NCBI RefSeq assembly: GCF_002288325.1
Contig: NZ_CP016780.1
Location: forward strand, 496,001 to 560,000
DNA from: Candidatus Planktophila lacus
Lineage (GTDB): Bacteria; Actinomycetota; Actinomycetes; Nanopelagicales; Nanopelagicaceae
DNA length: 64,000 nucleotides
Reading direction: 5' to 3'
Positions 1-8,420 of this stretch are shown here, in pieces. Numbering within the stretch: the stretch's first letter is position 1; every line of letters starts with the position of its first letter. The notes under the pieces are model-generated. The model did not search any database. It was not told the origin of the DNA and saw only the letters and a list, made by a program, of their open reading frames with translations. Made by a program: the position numbers and the translations under genes.

Positions 1-588
1 TTCTTCATTTAGGAATAAAACATCCATCATTGAAAACCAGTTATGTAACTCTTTATCTGCAACATCTTTCATCGCACCAACAGATGCGGGATCAAAATAA
101 ATCGGTAGCCCATCTGCCTTGATCTTCTCAATCATCGCTAAAACACCATCACGGGCTAAGGGATTGAGAAGCGCGTAACCAGAGATGTAAACAGCTTGAA
201 ATGAACCCAGATCAGGTAGGTCTGTCACGGTTAGTCGTGAATTTGCACCTTTATCCGGAAACATAGTGCGCTCACCTGATGAGTCAACAAGAACTACAAC
301 AACGCCGGACGTTTCACCTGGAATTATTAGATCTCCATGGTTTACGCCTAAGGCATCGAATTCTGCAACGATCGCAGCACCTGCTGGATCATCTCCAACG
401 TGGCTAACGATTGTGCTCCGTGCATCGGTACGAGTTAGCCAAGCGGCGACATTTCCTGCGGCTCCACCACTGCTGGTGCTGATGCGGCTTGCGGTATCGC
501 TACCGAAATTAATTTTTTGGGGAGAAACGTTTATGCGGGCGATGACATCGAGCATTACATCGCCGATACACAGAACGTTAATTGTCAT
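1..588 (-). CDS. psuK: PfkB-family sugar/nucleoside kinase, probable pseudouridine kinase (3' end outside window)
   Basis: The 196 visible codons start with MTINVLCIGDVMLD and read as a ribokinase/PfkB fold. They include the N-terminal glycine-rich substrate motif SSGGAAGNVAAWL near residues 39-51, followed by an SHVGDDPAG stretch and a substrate-lid region. The catalytic DTxGAGD motif would lie beyond base 1, so the gene is cut by the window edge. It begins 15 bp after the psuG stop on the same strand, with an AGG-type ribosome site in between. PsuK phosphorylates pseudouridine to the 5'-phosphate, which PsuG then cleaves, so the pairing supports this role. A different PfkB specificity cannot be excluded. 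Confidence 0.75.
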   Translation of the reverse strand, partial: MTINVLCIGDVMLDVIARINVSPQKINFGSDTASRISTSSGGAAGNVAAWLTRTDARSTIVSHVGDDPAGAAIVAEFDALGVNHGDLIIPGETSGVVVVLVDSSGERTMFPDKGANSRLTVTDLPDLGSFQAVYISGYALLNPLARDGVLAMIEKIKADGLPIYFDPASVGAMKDVADKELHNWFSMMDVLFLNEE

Positions 589-603
589 TTAAATACCTAA
601 GAG

Positions 604-1518
604 TTAGTGCTGCTGCTTAGCAACGGCGATATCAGCGGCAAGTGCTGAGTTCGATTTAATAATTTCGATATTTACTGAAAGCGATTCGCCTTCGCTGGCG
701 GTGTGGAAATGCTCGAGAAGGAAAGGAGTTACCGCCTTGCCGACAATCCCCGCTTTACGTGCACCGGCTAGTCCGCTCTTCAAAATCGCATCATGGCGCT
801 TGCGATCCATCTCGTGCTTTACCGGATTTGCGACAACCAACGCGCTCTTATTGGTCTTTAGCGCCTCACGTGAGTGAATGATTTGTGCGATCTCGGTAGC
901 GCTTTCCACGCGATGTTCGATTGTAAAACCAGAATCAGTTAGGTAGAAACCTGGAAAGGCCGTTGTCTTATATCCAACTACGCCAATGGCTAGTGTTTCT
1001 AAACGCTCTAACGTTGCTGCCACATCGAGAATCGATTTAACACCAGCACATACAACAGTGATATCTAATTGTGAAAGCGCCGTAAGGTCGGCAGACTCAT
1101 CAAAAGTTTCATTGGCATCGCGGTGAACTCCGCCCAAACCACCAGTTGCAAAGACTCGGATTCCAGCAAGTGCGGCTAAATGTGCTGTTGCAGCAACTGT
1201 TGTCGCTGCGCTCTTCTTGCTCGCCGAGATAATGGCCAAGTCGCGACTAGATGCCTTAGCGATGTCATCGCGATTAGCAATTGCCTTTAATTGGTCATCG
1301 GTTAAGCCAATATGAACAACTCCATCGATTACCGCAATAGTTGCTGGAACTGCGCCATGATCACGGACGATATCTTCGACTTCACGCGCTACCTCTAAAT
1401 TTTGTGGGCGCGGCAGACCATGACTGATGATCGTTGATTCGAGTGCAACTATTGGTTTTCCTTCAGCCAGCGCTGCAGCAACTTCGGGCGATGGAGTAAA
1501 AGGCATACGGTGGCTCAT
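604..1518 (-). CDS. psuG: Pseudouridine-5'-phosphate glycosidase
   Basis: This 304-residue protein is full length for PsuG, which reversibly cleaves pseudouridine 5'-phosphate to uracil and ribose 5-phosphate. The family signature ALESTIISHGLPRPQN (residues 25-40) carries the expected Glu27. Lys101/102 before AATTV, Asp144 in SADL and Lys161 in CAGVKSILD match the catalytic and substrate residues known from the E. coli enzyme. It is the upstream member of a two-gene salvage unit with the PfkB kinase. Divergent from the hydrolase starting at 1551, with only 32 bp between the starts. An internal ATG at codon 5 is an alternative start. Confidence 0.95.
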   Translation of the reverse strand: MSHRMPFTPSPEVAAALAEGKPIVALESTIISHGLPRPQNLEVAREVEDIVRDHGAVPATIAVIDGVVHIGLTDDQLKAIANRDDIAKASSRDLAIISASKKSAATTVAATAHLAALAGIRVFATGGLGGVHRDANETFDESADLTALSQLDITVVCAGVKSILDVAATLERLETLAIGVVGYKTTAFPGFYLTDSGFTIEHRVESATEIAQIIHSREALKTNKSALVVANPVKHEMDRKRHDAILKSGLAGARKAGIVGKAVTPFLLEHFHTASEGESLSVNIEIIKSNSALAADIAVAKQQH

Positions 1519-1550
1519 AAGCCCAACCTTACCCGTGAGAAGATACCTCC

Positions 1551-2654
1551 GTGCATCTCTCGCAAATCACTCCTTCGCTCTTTGCCAGCCTAGGTTTAGC
1601 CGATGCCAGTGATCAAATAAATTGTGGTGCTAGCCCCAACGGCCGCGAACTTCTCTTTCTTGTAGATGGCTTAGGCGCAGATGCAGTTGAAAAGTTTTCT
1701 AGCTATATCCCAACACTTTCCGCGCTGATTCGCCACGGCGCTGTGCGCACTTCGTTTCCTTCAACGACGGCGACAAGCCTGGCAACGCTAACTACAGGTG
1801 TTAATCCCGGAACCCACGGAATGTTGGGTTACACCGTGCAAGTTCCACGCAGTGGTGGTCGCATTCTTAACTCACTTAAATGGGATGAACGCGTTGATCC
1901 AACAATTTGGCAACCTGTCCCGACTTTATTCGAGCGCGCAACGGCTGCAGATATCAACGTTACCCATGTTGCGGCAAAGCGTTATGAAGATACTGGTTTC
2001 ACGCGCGCAGTCTTTCGCGGTGCAAATTACCGCGGCGCCAATATCCACGAAGATTTAGTTACCGAAACTGTTGAGGCGTTAAAGAAGACGCCATCATTTG
2101 TTTATCTCTATGTAAATGAACTAGATGTTGCTGGCCATAGCGATGGAGTAGGTTCAGAGAAATGGTTGGCTGCTCTTGTTGCAATCGATCAGCTAGTTGC
2201 GAACTTACTGAAAAAACTTCCACGTAAAACCAGGCTTTGGTTAACTGCCGATCACGGCATGATCAATGTCGGAGAAAAGATAGTTATTGGCCAAGACAAT
2301 GACTTAGCCACTGATATCGCAACGATTGCCGGCGAGCCTCGTGCGCGCCACCTTTATTTGGCAGATGGCGCTCCGCTTAGCGCACATAAAGAAGTGGCAT
2401 CGCGCTGGGAAGAATATTTGGGGGAGAAGGCCACTATTTATTTACGCGATCAAGCGATCGCAGCAGGGCTCTTTGGTAGCGATGTCTCACTTGATGCATC
2501 AGATCGCATGGGTGATGTAATCGCAATCGCACATGGCGAAATGATCTTGATCGAAGCCGAACGCGAAAAACAAGAAGGCGCAATGGTTGGCCACCATGGC
2601 GGAGCAACAGATATTGAAAGCTTTGTACCGCTGCTAACTCATGTAACGAGTTAG
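1551..2654 (+). CDS. Alkaline-phosphatase-superfamily phosphodiesterase/nucleotide pyrophosphatase
   Basis: The 367-residue protein has the metal-binding layout of type I phosphodiesterase/nucleotide pyrophosphatases. LFLVDGLG carries Asp39, SFPSTTATS (residues 68-76) carries the candidate Thr nucleophile at 72/73, and ELDVAGHSDG, TADHGM and GHHGG provide the remaining Asp/His ligands. I see no signal peptide, so it is probably cytoplasmic. The start is a GTG. Its tail overlaps the convergent sepH by 4 bp. The substrate is not determinable; proximity to psuG hints at nucleotide or phosphodiester breakdown, but that is only inference. Confidence 0.8.
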   Translation: MHLSQITPSLFASLGLADASDQINCGASPNGRELLFLVDGLGADAVEKFSSYIPTLSALIRHGAVRTSFPSTTATSLATLTTGVNPGTHGMLGYTVQVPRSGGRILNSLKWDERVDPTIWQPVPTLFERATAADINVTHVAAKRYEDTGFTRAVFRGANYRGANIHEDLVTETVEALKKTPSFVYLYVNELDVAGHSDGVGSEKWLAALVAIDQLVANLLKKLPRKTRLWLTADHGMINVGEKIVIGQDNDLATDIATIAGEPRARHLYLADGAPLSAHKEVASRWEEYLGEKATIYLRDQAIAAGLFGSDVSLDASDRMGDVIAIAHGEMILIEAEREKQEGAMVGHHGGATDIESFVPLLTHVTS

Positions 2655-3559
2655 TTTTCGGGGGTTGGTTCCTCGGTAGTTTTACGGCCAAACATAATTT
2701 CATCCCATGAAGGAACTTTGGCGCGTGCAGTAATTCCATCTTGGCTATCGCCAGGTGCAGGGGTCTCGCGAATTGAAACCAATCGTGGTGTTTCACGGCT
2801 TACTTCTGCTTCAAATTCTTCATCTGTCGGATCGTTATCTGGAAGATCATCAAGGATGGAAGAGATGCTGCGCACTGGTGCGCTATCGATACGAATTGGT
2901 TCGCGTGGTTCTGTGCGTTCTTCAATACGTGAAGGATGTGATGGCTCAGCATAAACCAAACCAGGTTCGATACGGCGTACAGGTGCTGCTTCACCGGTCA
3001 TCCACGCCGCGTTGTCATCGAGCGGAGTAATTGAACGGCGATGGGTATCAAATGAGAACTGTGCAGATCCAACGCCATCGCGGTTTGGATAGTGGAGTTC
3101 GATTGTCCAACTGCCATCTTCTAAACGCCAGGTGTTCCAATCGATCGCATCGATATCTACGCCGCGTGGTGCAAGTTTTGAAATAACGATGTCGAGAAAT
3201 GTTGGCGCATCTTTAGCGGTCTCTTTACCATCGCGACGTGGAGTCAGACCATGTACTTGATCGATAATAAATAAACGCTCTTGCAGAATTGGACCAGAAA
3301 AACGTTCGACTTTATCTACTGAAATATTTCCATCGCGTGCAATTACTTCCATAGTTTCGCCTGCGCGCAGACGACGTTGAATCTCTTTAACGCTCATCAC
3401 TTCGTTCTCGTCGCCAACTGGGACTGAAGTCAAACGTGGTTGGTTTACCGTGGCGCGCAAAGTGTCGCTGATTCGCAAAGTGTGTTCATTTCCATCGTTG
3501 TCGGTGAGCGCTAGATGCACCCCATCTGGGGTCTTGCCGGTTAGGCGTAGCTCACTCAT
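2651..3559 (-). CDS. sepH: Septation protein SepH (DUF3071)
   Basis: SepH is an actinobacterial FtsZ-binding protein that promotes FtsZ assembly at division sites. The N-terminal 170 residues match the DUF3071 domain, including the helix-turn-helix-like segment MSVKEIQRRLRAGETMEVIA and the IDWNTWRLEDGSWTIELHY block. The C-terminal half is charged, Pro/Arg/Glu-rich and low in complexity, ending near PSWDEIMFGRK, as in known SepH proteins. At 302 residues it is somewhat short for the family. It is convergent with the preceding hydrolase and divergent from rplS. The partner FtsZ is encoded in this window at 57236-58366. Confidence 0.9.
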   Translation of the reverse strand: MSELRLTGKTPDGVHLALTDNDGNEHTLRISDTLRATVNQPRLTSVPVGDENEVMSVKEIQRRLRAGETMEVIARDGNISVDKVERFSGPILQERLFIIDQVHGLTPRRDGKETAKDAPTFLDIVISKLAPRGVDIDAIDWNTWRLEDGSWTIELHYPNRDGVGSAQFSFDTHRRSITPLDDNAAWMTGEAAPVRRIEPGLVYAEPSHPSRIEERTEPREPIRIDSAPVRSISSILDDLPDNDPTDEEFEAEVSRETPRLVSIRETPAPGDSQDGITARAKVPSWDEIMFGRKTTEEPTPEN

Positions 3560-3729
3560 GTGGGCGAGAATACCCGCAGCGGGTGAGAAAGTCGGGCAGG
3601 GTGAGCCCCTGGCTGAGCGGGGGGAAGTAGCCGATTTACGCTCGGCGCCCCTTCTATGGCAAGATACGCAGTCTGCGCGACACTTTTAGTTGCGCTTGTA
3701 AACGCTTAAAAATAGATGAGGACCTTACG
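3560..3729. promoter_or_regulatory. Divergent intergenic region between sepH and rplS
   Basis: These 170 bp separate the divergent sepH and rplS starts and must hold promoters for both. A short inverted repeat (ACCCGC-A-GCGGGT) lies at 3572-3584, close to the sepH start, and a G/C-rich stretch follows at 3600-3650. A GAGG ribosome site lies about 8 bp before the rplS ATG. I cannot assign -35/-10 boxes or a named ribosomal-protein leader with confidence. Confidence 0.4.
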
Positions 3730-4275
3730 ATGAATATTCTTGATGCCGTTGATGCGAAGTCACTTCGCCATGACGTCCCACAATTTCGCGCTGGAGACGA
3801 GTTAAAGATCCACGTCCGCGTTATCGAAGGTAGCAAGAGCCGTATCCAGGTCTTCCAAGGAATCGTTATCCGTCGCCAAGGTGATGGCGTTCGCGAAACT
3901 TTCACAATTCGTAAGGTCTCTTACGGCGTTGGAGTAGAACGTACCTTCCCAGTACACACACCAGTTATTGAAAAGATCGAACTCGTAAAGAAGGGCGATG
4001 TACGTCGCGCCAAGCTTTACTACCTCCGCGATCTTCGCGGTAAGGCTGCCAAGATTCGCGAAAAGCGCGATGGCATCGAAGGTTACGGCGATGGAATCCT
4101 TTCAACTCCTGAGAAGGAAGTAATCGTTGAGGCGCCTGCTGCCGTGGTTGAAGAAGTAGTTGTTGAGGCTCCAGTGGCGGAAGCAGTGGTTGAAGCTCCA
4201 GTTGCTGAAGCAGCAGTTGAAGAAGTTGTGGTTGCGGAAGATGCACCAGCAGCTGAAGACAAGCCTGCTAACTAA
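3730..4275 (+). CDS. rplS: 50S ribosomal protein L19 with acidic C-terminal extension
   Basis: Residues 1-115 are a standard L19, which sits at the 30S/50S interface. [48 protein letters not shown] and [18 protein letters not shown] are all present. Beyond this, where most L19 proteins end, the protein continues for about 65 residues. Residues 131-181 are built from imperfect repeats of VVEAPVAEA with many Glu and almost no basic residues. The total is 181 residues against about 115 usually. It opens the rplS-lepB-rnhB run typical of actinobacteria. The tail's function is unknown. Confidence 0.95.
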   Translation: MNILDAVDAKSLRHDVPQFRAGDELKIHVRVIEGSKSRIQVFQGIVIRRQGDGVRETFTIRKVSYGVGVERTFPVHTPVIEKIELVKKGDVRRAKLYYLRDLRGKAAKIREKRDGIEGYGDGILSTPEKEVIVEAPAAVVEEVVVEAPVAEAVVEAPVAEAAVEEVVVAEDAPAAEDKPAN

Positions 4276-4289
4276 GTAACTCTTCTCTA

Positions 4290-4943
4290 ATGCCACGCAA
4301 GGGCTCGCTATTACGCGAGTTACCTATTCTGGTTGTTGTCGCGCTCGCAGTTTCGCTCGTCATCAAATCATTTCTAGTTCAGTTCTTCTATATCCCTTCT
4401 GGGTCGATGGAGAACACCCTTCAGATCAATGATCGCGTTGCGGTAAATAAAGTCCCTTTCATTAGCAAGTCAATCAATCGCGGAGATGTAGTTGTCTTTC
4501 GCGATCCAGATAACTGGCTACCTGAGCCATACAGCGCAGATGGAAATAAATACATAGCCAAGATTAAAGAAGGCTTTGTTGCCGTTGGCGTTCTACCAAA
4601 TCCAGCAAAGCAATATCTGGTTAAGCGAGTAATTGGCGTTGCCGGCGATAAAGTCGAATGCTGTGCCAAGAATAAGAAATTAATGATCAACGGCGTTGAA
4701 ATTGATGAGCCATATATCTTCGCGGGAAATACACCTAGCGATACTAAATTTAATGTCACCGTACCTGAAGGCAAGATCTGGGTAATGGGAGATCACCGTG
4801 GCGCCAGCGCTGATTCACGTTTCCATCAAGACGATATAAATCAAGGAATGGTGCCAACTTCTAAGGTAACCGGGCGCGTTATCGGAATTATCTGGCCAAT
4901 TAAGAATTTTGGATTAGTTGGCTCTTACTCTTCGCTTAAGTAG
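4290..4943 (+). CDS. lepB: Signal peptidase I
   Basis: This membrane-bound serine protease removes signal peptides from Sec and Tat exports. One N-terminal membrane segment spans about residues 11-33. The catalytic serine is Ser39 in IPSGSMENTL and the general-base lysine is Lys112 in YLVKRVIGVAGD. The MGDHRGASADSRF box near residues 166-178 is the conserved family block. At 217 residues it is of normal actinobacterial size. It begins 14 bp after rplS and precedes rnhB in the usual order, so cotranscription is likely. Confidence 0.95.
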   Translation: MPRKGSLLRELPILVVVALAVSLVIKSFLVQFFYIPSGSMENTLQINDRVAVNKVPFISKSINRGDVVVFRDPDNWLPEPYSADGNKYIAKIKEGFVAVGVLPNPAKQYLVKRVIGVAGDKVECCAKNKKLMINGVEIDEPYIFAGNTPSDTKFNVTVPEGKIWVMGDHRGASADSRFHQDDINQGMVPTSKVTGRVIGIIWPIKNFGLVGSYSSLK

Positions 4944-4956
4944 CTAGTTGCTTTAA

Positions 4957-5562
4957 ATGGTGAAGGTAATTGAATCGCTGCTAATTGAAGCAGGTATCAC
5001 GCCACTTGCCGGAGTAGATGAAGCAGGACGCGGTGCATGCGCCGGACCCCTAGTAATTGCATCAGTAGTGCTCGCCGATCCCTTTGCACCAGAGTTAGCA
5101 AAAGTTCGTGATTCAAAAGATGTATCTGAATCAGAGCGAGAAAAGTTATTTGATCTCGTAACATCTACAGCGCTTTCTATTAGCGTGATAACTGTGCCAG
5201 CGGCCGAAGTTGATTCTCGCGGTGTGCACGCGGCAAACCTCGATGGCATGCGCCGTGCGGTGCAGGGCTTATCGGTCACACCTAACTACGTGCTTACAGA
5301 TGGTTATGCCATTGAAGGTTTAGCGATTCCCAATGTGGCAGTTTGGAAAGGCGACCAAGTCGTTACATGCATTAGCGCTGCTTCAATTATCGCTAAAGTT
5401 ACTCGTGACCGCATAATGCGCGAATTAGATACTGAATTCCCAAATTATGGCTTTGCCAAACATAAGGGCTATATCACCAAAGTCCACACCGAAGCGTTGC
5501 AAGAACACGGCCCGTGTATAGAACACCGCCGCTCTTTCGCAAATATTGCAGTGCTCCTTTAA
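4957..5562 (+). CDS. rnhB: Ribonuclease HII
   Basis: RNase HII nicks the RNA strand at ribonucleotides embedded in DNA and in RNA-DNA hybrids. The signature GVDEAGRGACAGPLV (residues 19-33) supplies the catalytic pair Asp21-Glu22. The conserved VRDSKDVSE block, the VLTDGYAI aspartate and the AASIIAKVTRDR motif follow in order, and the protein ends with the HRRSF segment. The length of 201 residues is typical. It follows lepB after 13 bp. Confidence 0.95.
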   Translation: MVKVIESLLIEAGITPLAGVDEAGRGACAGPLVIASVVLADPFAPELAKVRDSKDVSESEREKLFDLVTSTALSISVITVPAAEVDSRGVHAANLDGMRRAVQGLSVTPNYVLTDGYAIEGLAIPNVAVWKGDQVVTCISAASIIAKVTRDRIMRELDTEFPNYGFAKHKGYITKVHTEALQEHGPCIEHRRSFANIAVLL

Positions 5563-5626
5563 TTATTACCCACAAGCGCTTTCAGCTTTGGATTAACTGT
5601 CTGGACCTTTCTCTAACCTGCGCGCC

Positions 5627-6004
5627 ATGGGCAAAGTAGGCGAGAAGAAGAACAATCAAAAGACTGGTGCATTTGGCGAACAAGTAACCGCTGATTACTT
5701 GATTGCACGTGGAGACGAGATTCTGGACCGCAATTGGCGAGTGCGCGAAGGCGAGATAGATCTGGTTTCGCTAAGTAGCGATGGCGTTTTTCACTTTATC
5801 GAAGTAAAGACTCGTTCATCACTTGCCTTTGGCCACCCCTTTGAGGCAATCAATCGCGATAAAGCCCATCGCATGCAACGTTTAGCACTTGCTTGGCTGG
5901 CTACCCATGGATGCTTAGGTTGCGAATACGCGATCGATGTTGTGGCTGTTCTTATTGCAGTCGATGGAACACATACCTTGGAATATCGAGGGGCGATCCT
6001 ATGA
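5627..6004 (+). CDS. yraN: YraN/UPF0102 family endonuclease-like protein
   Basis: This 125-residue protein has the restriction-endonuclease-like core of the UPF0102 family. GAFGEQVTADYLIARG at the N-terminus is followed by REGEIDLVS and FIEVKTRSS, which carry the Glu/Asp...ExK metal-binding pattern. The family sits next to comM and dprA in many bacteria, as here, and is suspected of a role in DNA processing, but no reaction is established. The stop codon overlaps the ATG of comM in an ATGA arrangement, which indicates translational coupling. Confidence 0.9.
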   Translation: MGKVGEKKNNQKTGAFGEQVTADYLIARGDEILDRNWRVREGEIDLVSLSSDGVFHFIEVKTRSSLAFGHPFEAINRDKAHRMQRLALAWLATHGCLGCEYAIDVVAVLIAVDGTHTLEYRGAIL

Positions 6005-7521
6005 GCCTTGGTCAAACGACTTGTGTTGCTCTGCATGGCCTCGACGGTGCGATTGTCACTGTTGAAGTAGATATCGCTGATGGCCTGCCGATGTATTCGC
6101 TACTTGGATTACCGGATGCGGCGCTTAACGAATCTCGCGATCGAGTACGTGCAGCGCTAATTAATTCAAATGAAGTCTGGCCCAACAAGAAAGTAACTGT
6201 CTCGCTATCGCCTGCTTGGTTACCAAAGAGCGGTTCGGGTTTTGATCTATCTATTGCGCTAGCGATTTTGATCGCTCATGGTGCGCTGCCGCAAGAACCA
6301 CTCGAAGACGTTGTTATCTTGGGCGAGCTGGCACTTGATGGTCGTATCCGTTCGGTGCGCGGAGTACTGCCAGCGCTAATTGCGGCATATAAATCAGGGA
6401 TCAAAAGGGCTCTTGTTTCGCCAGAAAATTATGGGGAAGCATCGCTCATGACACAGATGGAGATCTTAACTTTCCCAAACCTGGCACAAGTTCTACGTTT
6501 CTTGCGAACCGGAGAAATTACATCTGCGCCGCAACTTGATCTAGAACTTTCAGTAGAAGAAGTTCAACCTGATTTCTCCGATGTTGCAGGTCAAACACGT
6601 GCTCGATTTGCAGCAGAGGTAGCAGCAAGTGGGGGACACCATTTGCTCTTGATCGGTCCACCAGGTGCGGGTAAGACAATGATCGCAGCGCGGCTGCCAA
6701 CTATCTTGCCCGCACTTGGTATTGATCAAGCACTTGAAGTAACAGCAGTTCATTCAATTGCGGGTTCTCTTGGAACTCGTTCGCCAATGTCTTTAGTTGC
6801 GCCAATAGTTTCGCCTCATCACAGCGCATCACGCGTTGCCATGGTTGGCGGTGGATCGCATGCGATAAAGCCAGGTGCTTGTTCGCTGGCACACCACGGA
6901 GTTCTCTTTATCGATGAAGCCCCCGAATGCGCAGTTGGAGTTTTAGATTCACTCCGCCAGCCGTTGGAATCCGGCACGATCACGATTGCACGTAGCGTTG
7001 GCAGCATTACCTTTCCCGCACAATTTCTCTTGGTGCTGGCTGCCAATCCTTGTCCATGCGGAAAGTTCTCCGGTAAAGGTCGGGCATGTATCTGTTCCTC
7101 ACTTGCGGTGCGGCGCTATCTCGGAAAGCTATCTGGACCTTTGATGGACCGAATTGATATGCGCGTGCAAGTTGAACCAGTTAGCCGAACTGAAATGGCG
7201 CAGACCGAACTCGGTGAAAGTAGCGCAGTAATTCGCGATCGGGTAGTTGCCGCAAGAGCTACTGCAGAAGAGCGATTTGCGAACGAGAGTTGGAAGTTGA
7301 ATTCGCAGATCCCATCTCGGGCACTGCGCACGACATATAAACCTGAACGCGCTGCCATGAATTTTCTCCACGACCAATTAGAGAAAGAGTTGCTCACTGC
7401 GCGCGGATTACACAAGATCATCCGCCTTTCGTGGACTCTGGCAGATCTTGCCGGCCACACAATTCCGAACCTTGCTGATGTGCAACGCGCTCACCAACTA
7501 CGAGAGGGATCAGAGTTATGA
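6001..7521 (+). CDS. comM: ComM/YifB family Mg-chelatase-like AAA+ ATPase
   Basis: ComM is a hexameric branch-migration helicase that helps integrate DNA during natural transformation. The 506-residue protein, taken from the ATG that overlaps the yraN stop, begins MSLGQTTCVAL. It has the N-terminal YifB domain (LPMYSLLGLPDAALNESRDRVRAAL). The Walker A motif GPPGAGKT is at about residues 219-226 and Walker B VLFIDEAPE at about 301-309. A cysteine cluster NPCPCGKFSGKGRACIC and the C-terminal lid domain complete the family architecture. An in-frame upstream ATG at 5893 lies inside yraN and is less likely. It ends by overlapping dprA. Confidence 0.93.
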   Translation: MSLGQTTCVALHGLDGAIVTVEVDIADGLPMYSLLGLPDAALNESRDRVRAALINSNEVWPNKKVTVSLSPAWLPKSGSGFDLSIALAILIAHGALPQEPLEDVVILGELALDGRIRSVRGVLPALIAAYKSGIKRALVSPENYGEASLMTQMEILTFPNLAQVLRFLRTGEITSAPQLDLELSVEEVQPDFSDVAGQTRARFAAEVAASGGHHLLLIGPPGAGKTMIAARLPTILPALGIDQALEVTAVHSIAGSLGTRSPMSLVAPIVSPHHSASRVAMVGGGSHAIKPGACSLAHHGVLFIDEAPECAVGVLDSLRQPLESGTITIARSVGSITFPAQFLLVLAANPCPCGKFSGKGRACICSSLAVRRYLGKLSGPLMDRIDMRVQVEPVSRTEMAQTELGESSAVIRDRVVAARATAEERFANESWKLNSQIPSRALRTTYKPERAAMNFLHDQLEKELLTARGLHKIIRLSWTLADLAGHTIPNLADVQRAHQLREGSEL

Positions 7522-8375
7522 GAGATACCCAGGCCCGGCTGGCACTCTTTGCCGCCATTGAAGGTGGACATGTTTTCTGGAGCCAAGAGATCGCAACTTA
7601 TGGTTCTGATCATGTCTATAAGAAGTTAATAGAAGGAGGTTATGACGGAGTTAAATTCGGAAAGACGATAGACCGATTGCGCGCTCTTAAGGTAGACGAA
7701 ATTGCCAAAAGCATTGAAAGCGCAGGTGCGATCTTCTTAACGCCAGAAATGGCGCAATGGCCCGAGCAATTAAATGAACTCGCTGCGCCACCAATCGGTT
7801 TAATTGTGAAAGGTGATATTGATGTATTGCAAGAACGAGGTCTCGCAATTGTCGGAACGCGCAATCCCACGCCTTATGGAATCCGTAATGCTGGAGATTT
7901 CGCTGCTGGCTTTGTAGATCGCGAATGGACGATTATCAGCGGTGGTGCATATGGGATTGATTCAGCAGCACATAAAGGTGCGCTTATTGCCGAAGGATCA
8001 ACAGTTGCGGTGCTTGCTGCTGGAATAGATGTTGCATACCCGGCAGGAAATGCTCGGCTATTTGCTGAAATCTGCGAGAACGGTGCACTGGTCTCAGAAG
8101 TTATTCCTGGCGCCCATGCAATTCCGTCACGTTTTCTAACGCGCAATCGAATAATTGCCGCGCTTTCACAAGCAACCTTGGTAGTTGAAGCCGCCTTTCG
8201 TTCTGGCTCACTTCGAACCGCACGCGATGCCGCAGAGCTAATGCGTCCGGTAATGGCTATACCTGGGCCGATAAGTGCTCCAACATCTGAAGGCTGTCAT
8301 CGCTTAATCGGCGAACGCGCCGCTGAGTTGGTTACATCTGTTGGAGATGCGATCGAGTTGATTTCTACCCTTTAA
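7518..8375 (+). CDS. dprA: DNA-processing protein DprA
   Basis: DprA binds incoming single-stranded DNA and loads RecA during transformation. The Rossmann-like core is clear: LAIVGTRNPTPYG, then SGGAYGIDSAAHKGAL from about residue 141, then VLAAGIDVAYPAGN and FLTRNRIIAALSQATLVVEA, ending with a VMAIPGPISAPTSEGCHRLI block. At 285 residues it is shorter than many homologues and shows no evident C-terminal winged-helix domain. The comM-dprA ATGA overlap couples two transformation genes, although the pilus and ComEC uptake genes are not in this window. Confidence 0.93.
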   Translation: MRDTQARLALFAAIEGGHVFWSQEIATYGSDHVYKKLIEGGYDGVKFGKTIDRLRALKVDEIAKSIESAGAIFLTPEMAQWPEQLNELAAPPIGLIVKGDIDVLQERGLAIVGTRNPTPYGIRNAGDFAAGFVDREWTIISGGAYGIDSAAHKGALIAEGSTVAVLAAGIDVAYPAGNARLFAEICENGALVSEVIPGAHAIPSRFLTRNRIIAALSQATLVVEAAFRSGSLRTARDAAELMRPVMAIPGPISAPTSEGCHRLIGERAAELVTSVGDAIELISTL

Positions 8376-8420
8376 AAATTTGGTTTAGGCAATGCACGCG
8401 CTTAATGAGAGAATAAGCGC

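Noticed and set aside
3600-3729. Named ribosomal-protein leader RNA for L19
   Set aside because: Only weak, unconserved-looking hairpins are visible; no known leader consensus could be recognised by eye.
5893-6000. Longer N-terminus for ComM
   Set aside because: The extra residues are Cys/Arg-rich, resemble no family member and lie within yraN; the ATGA junction at 6001 fits the family start.
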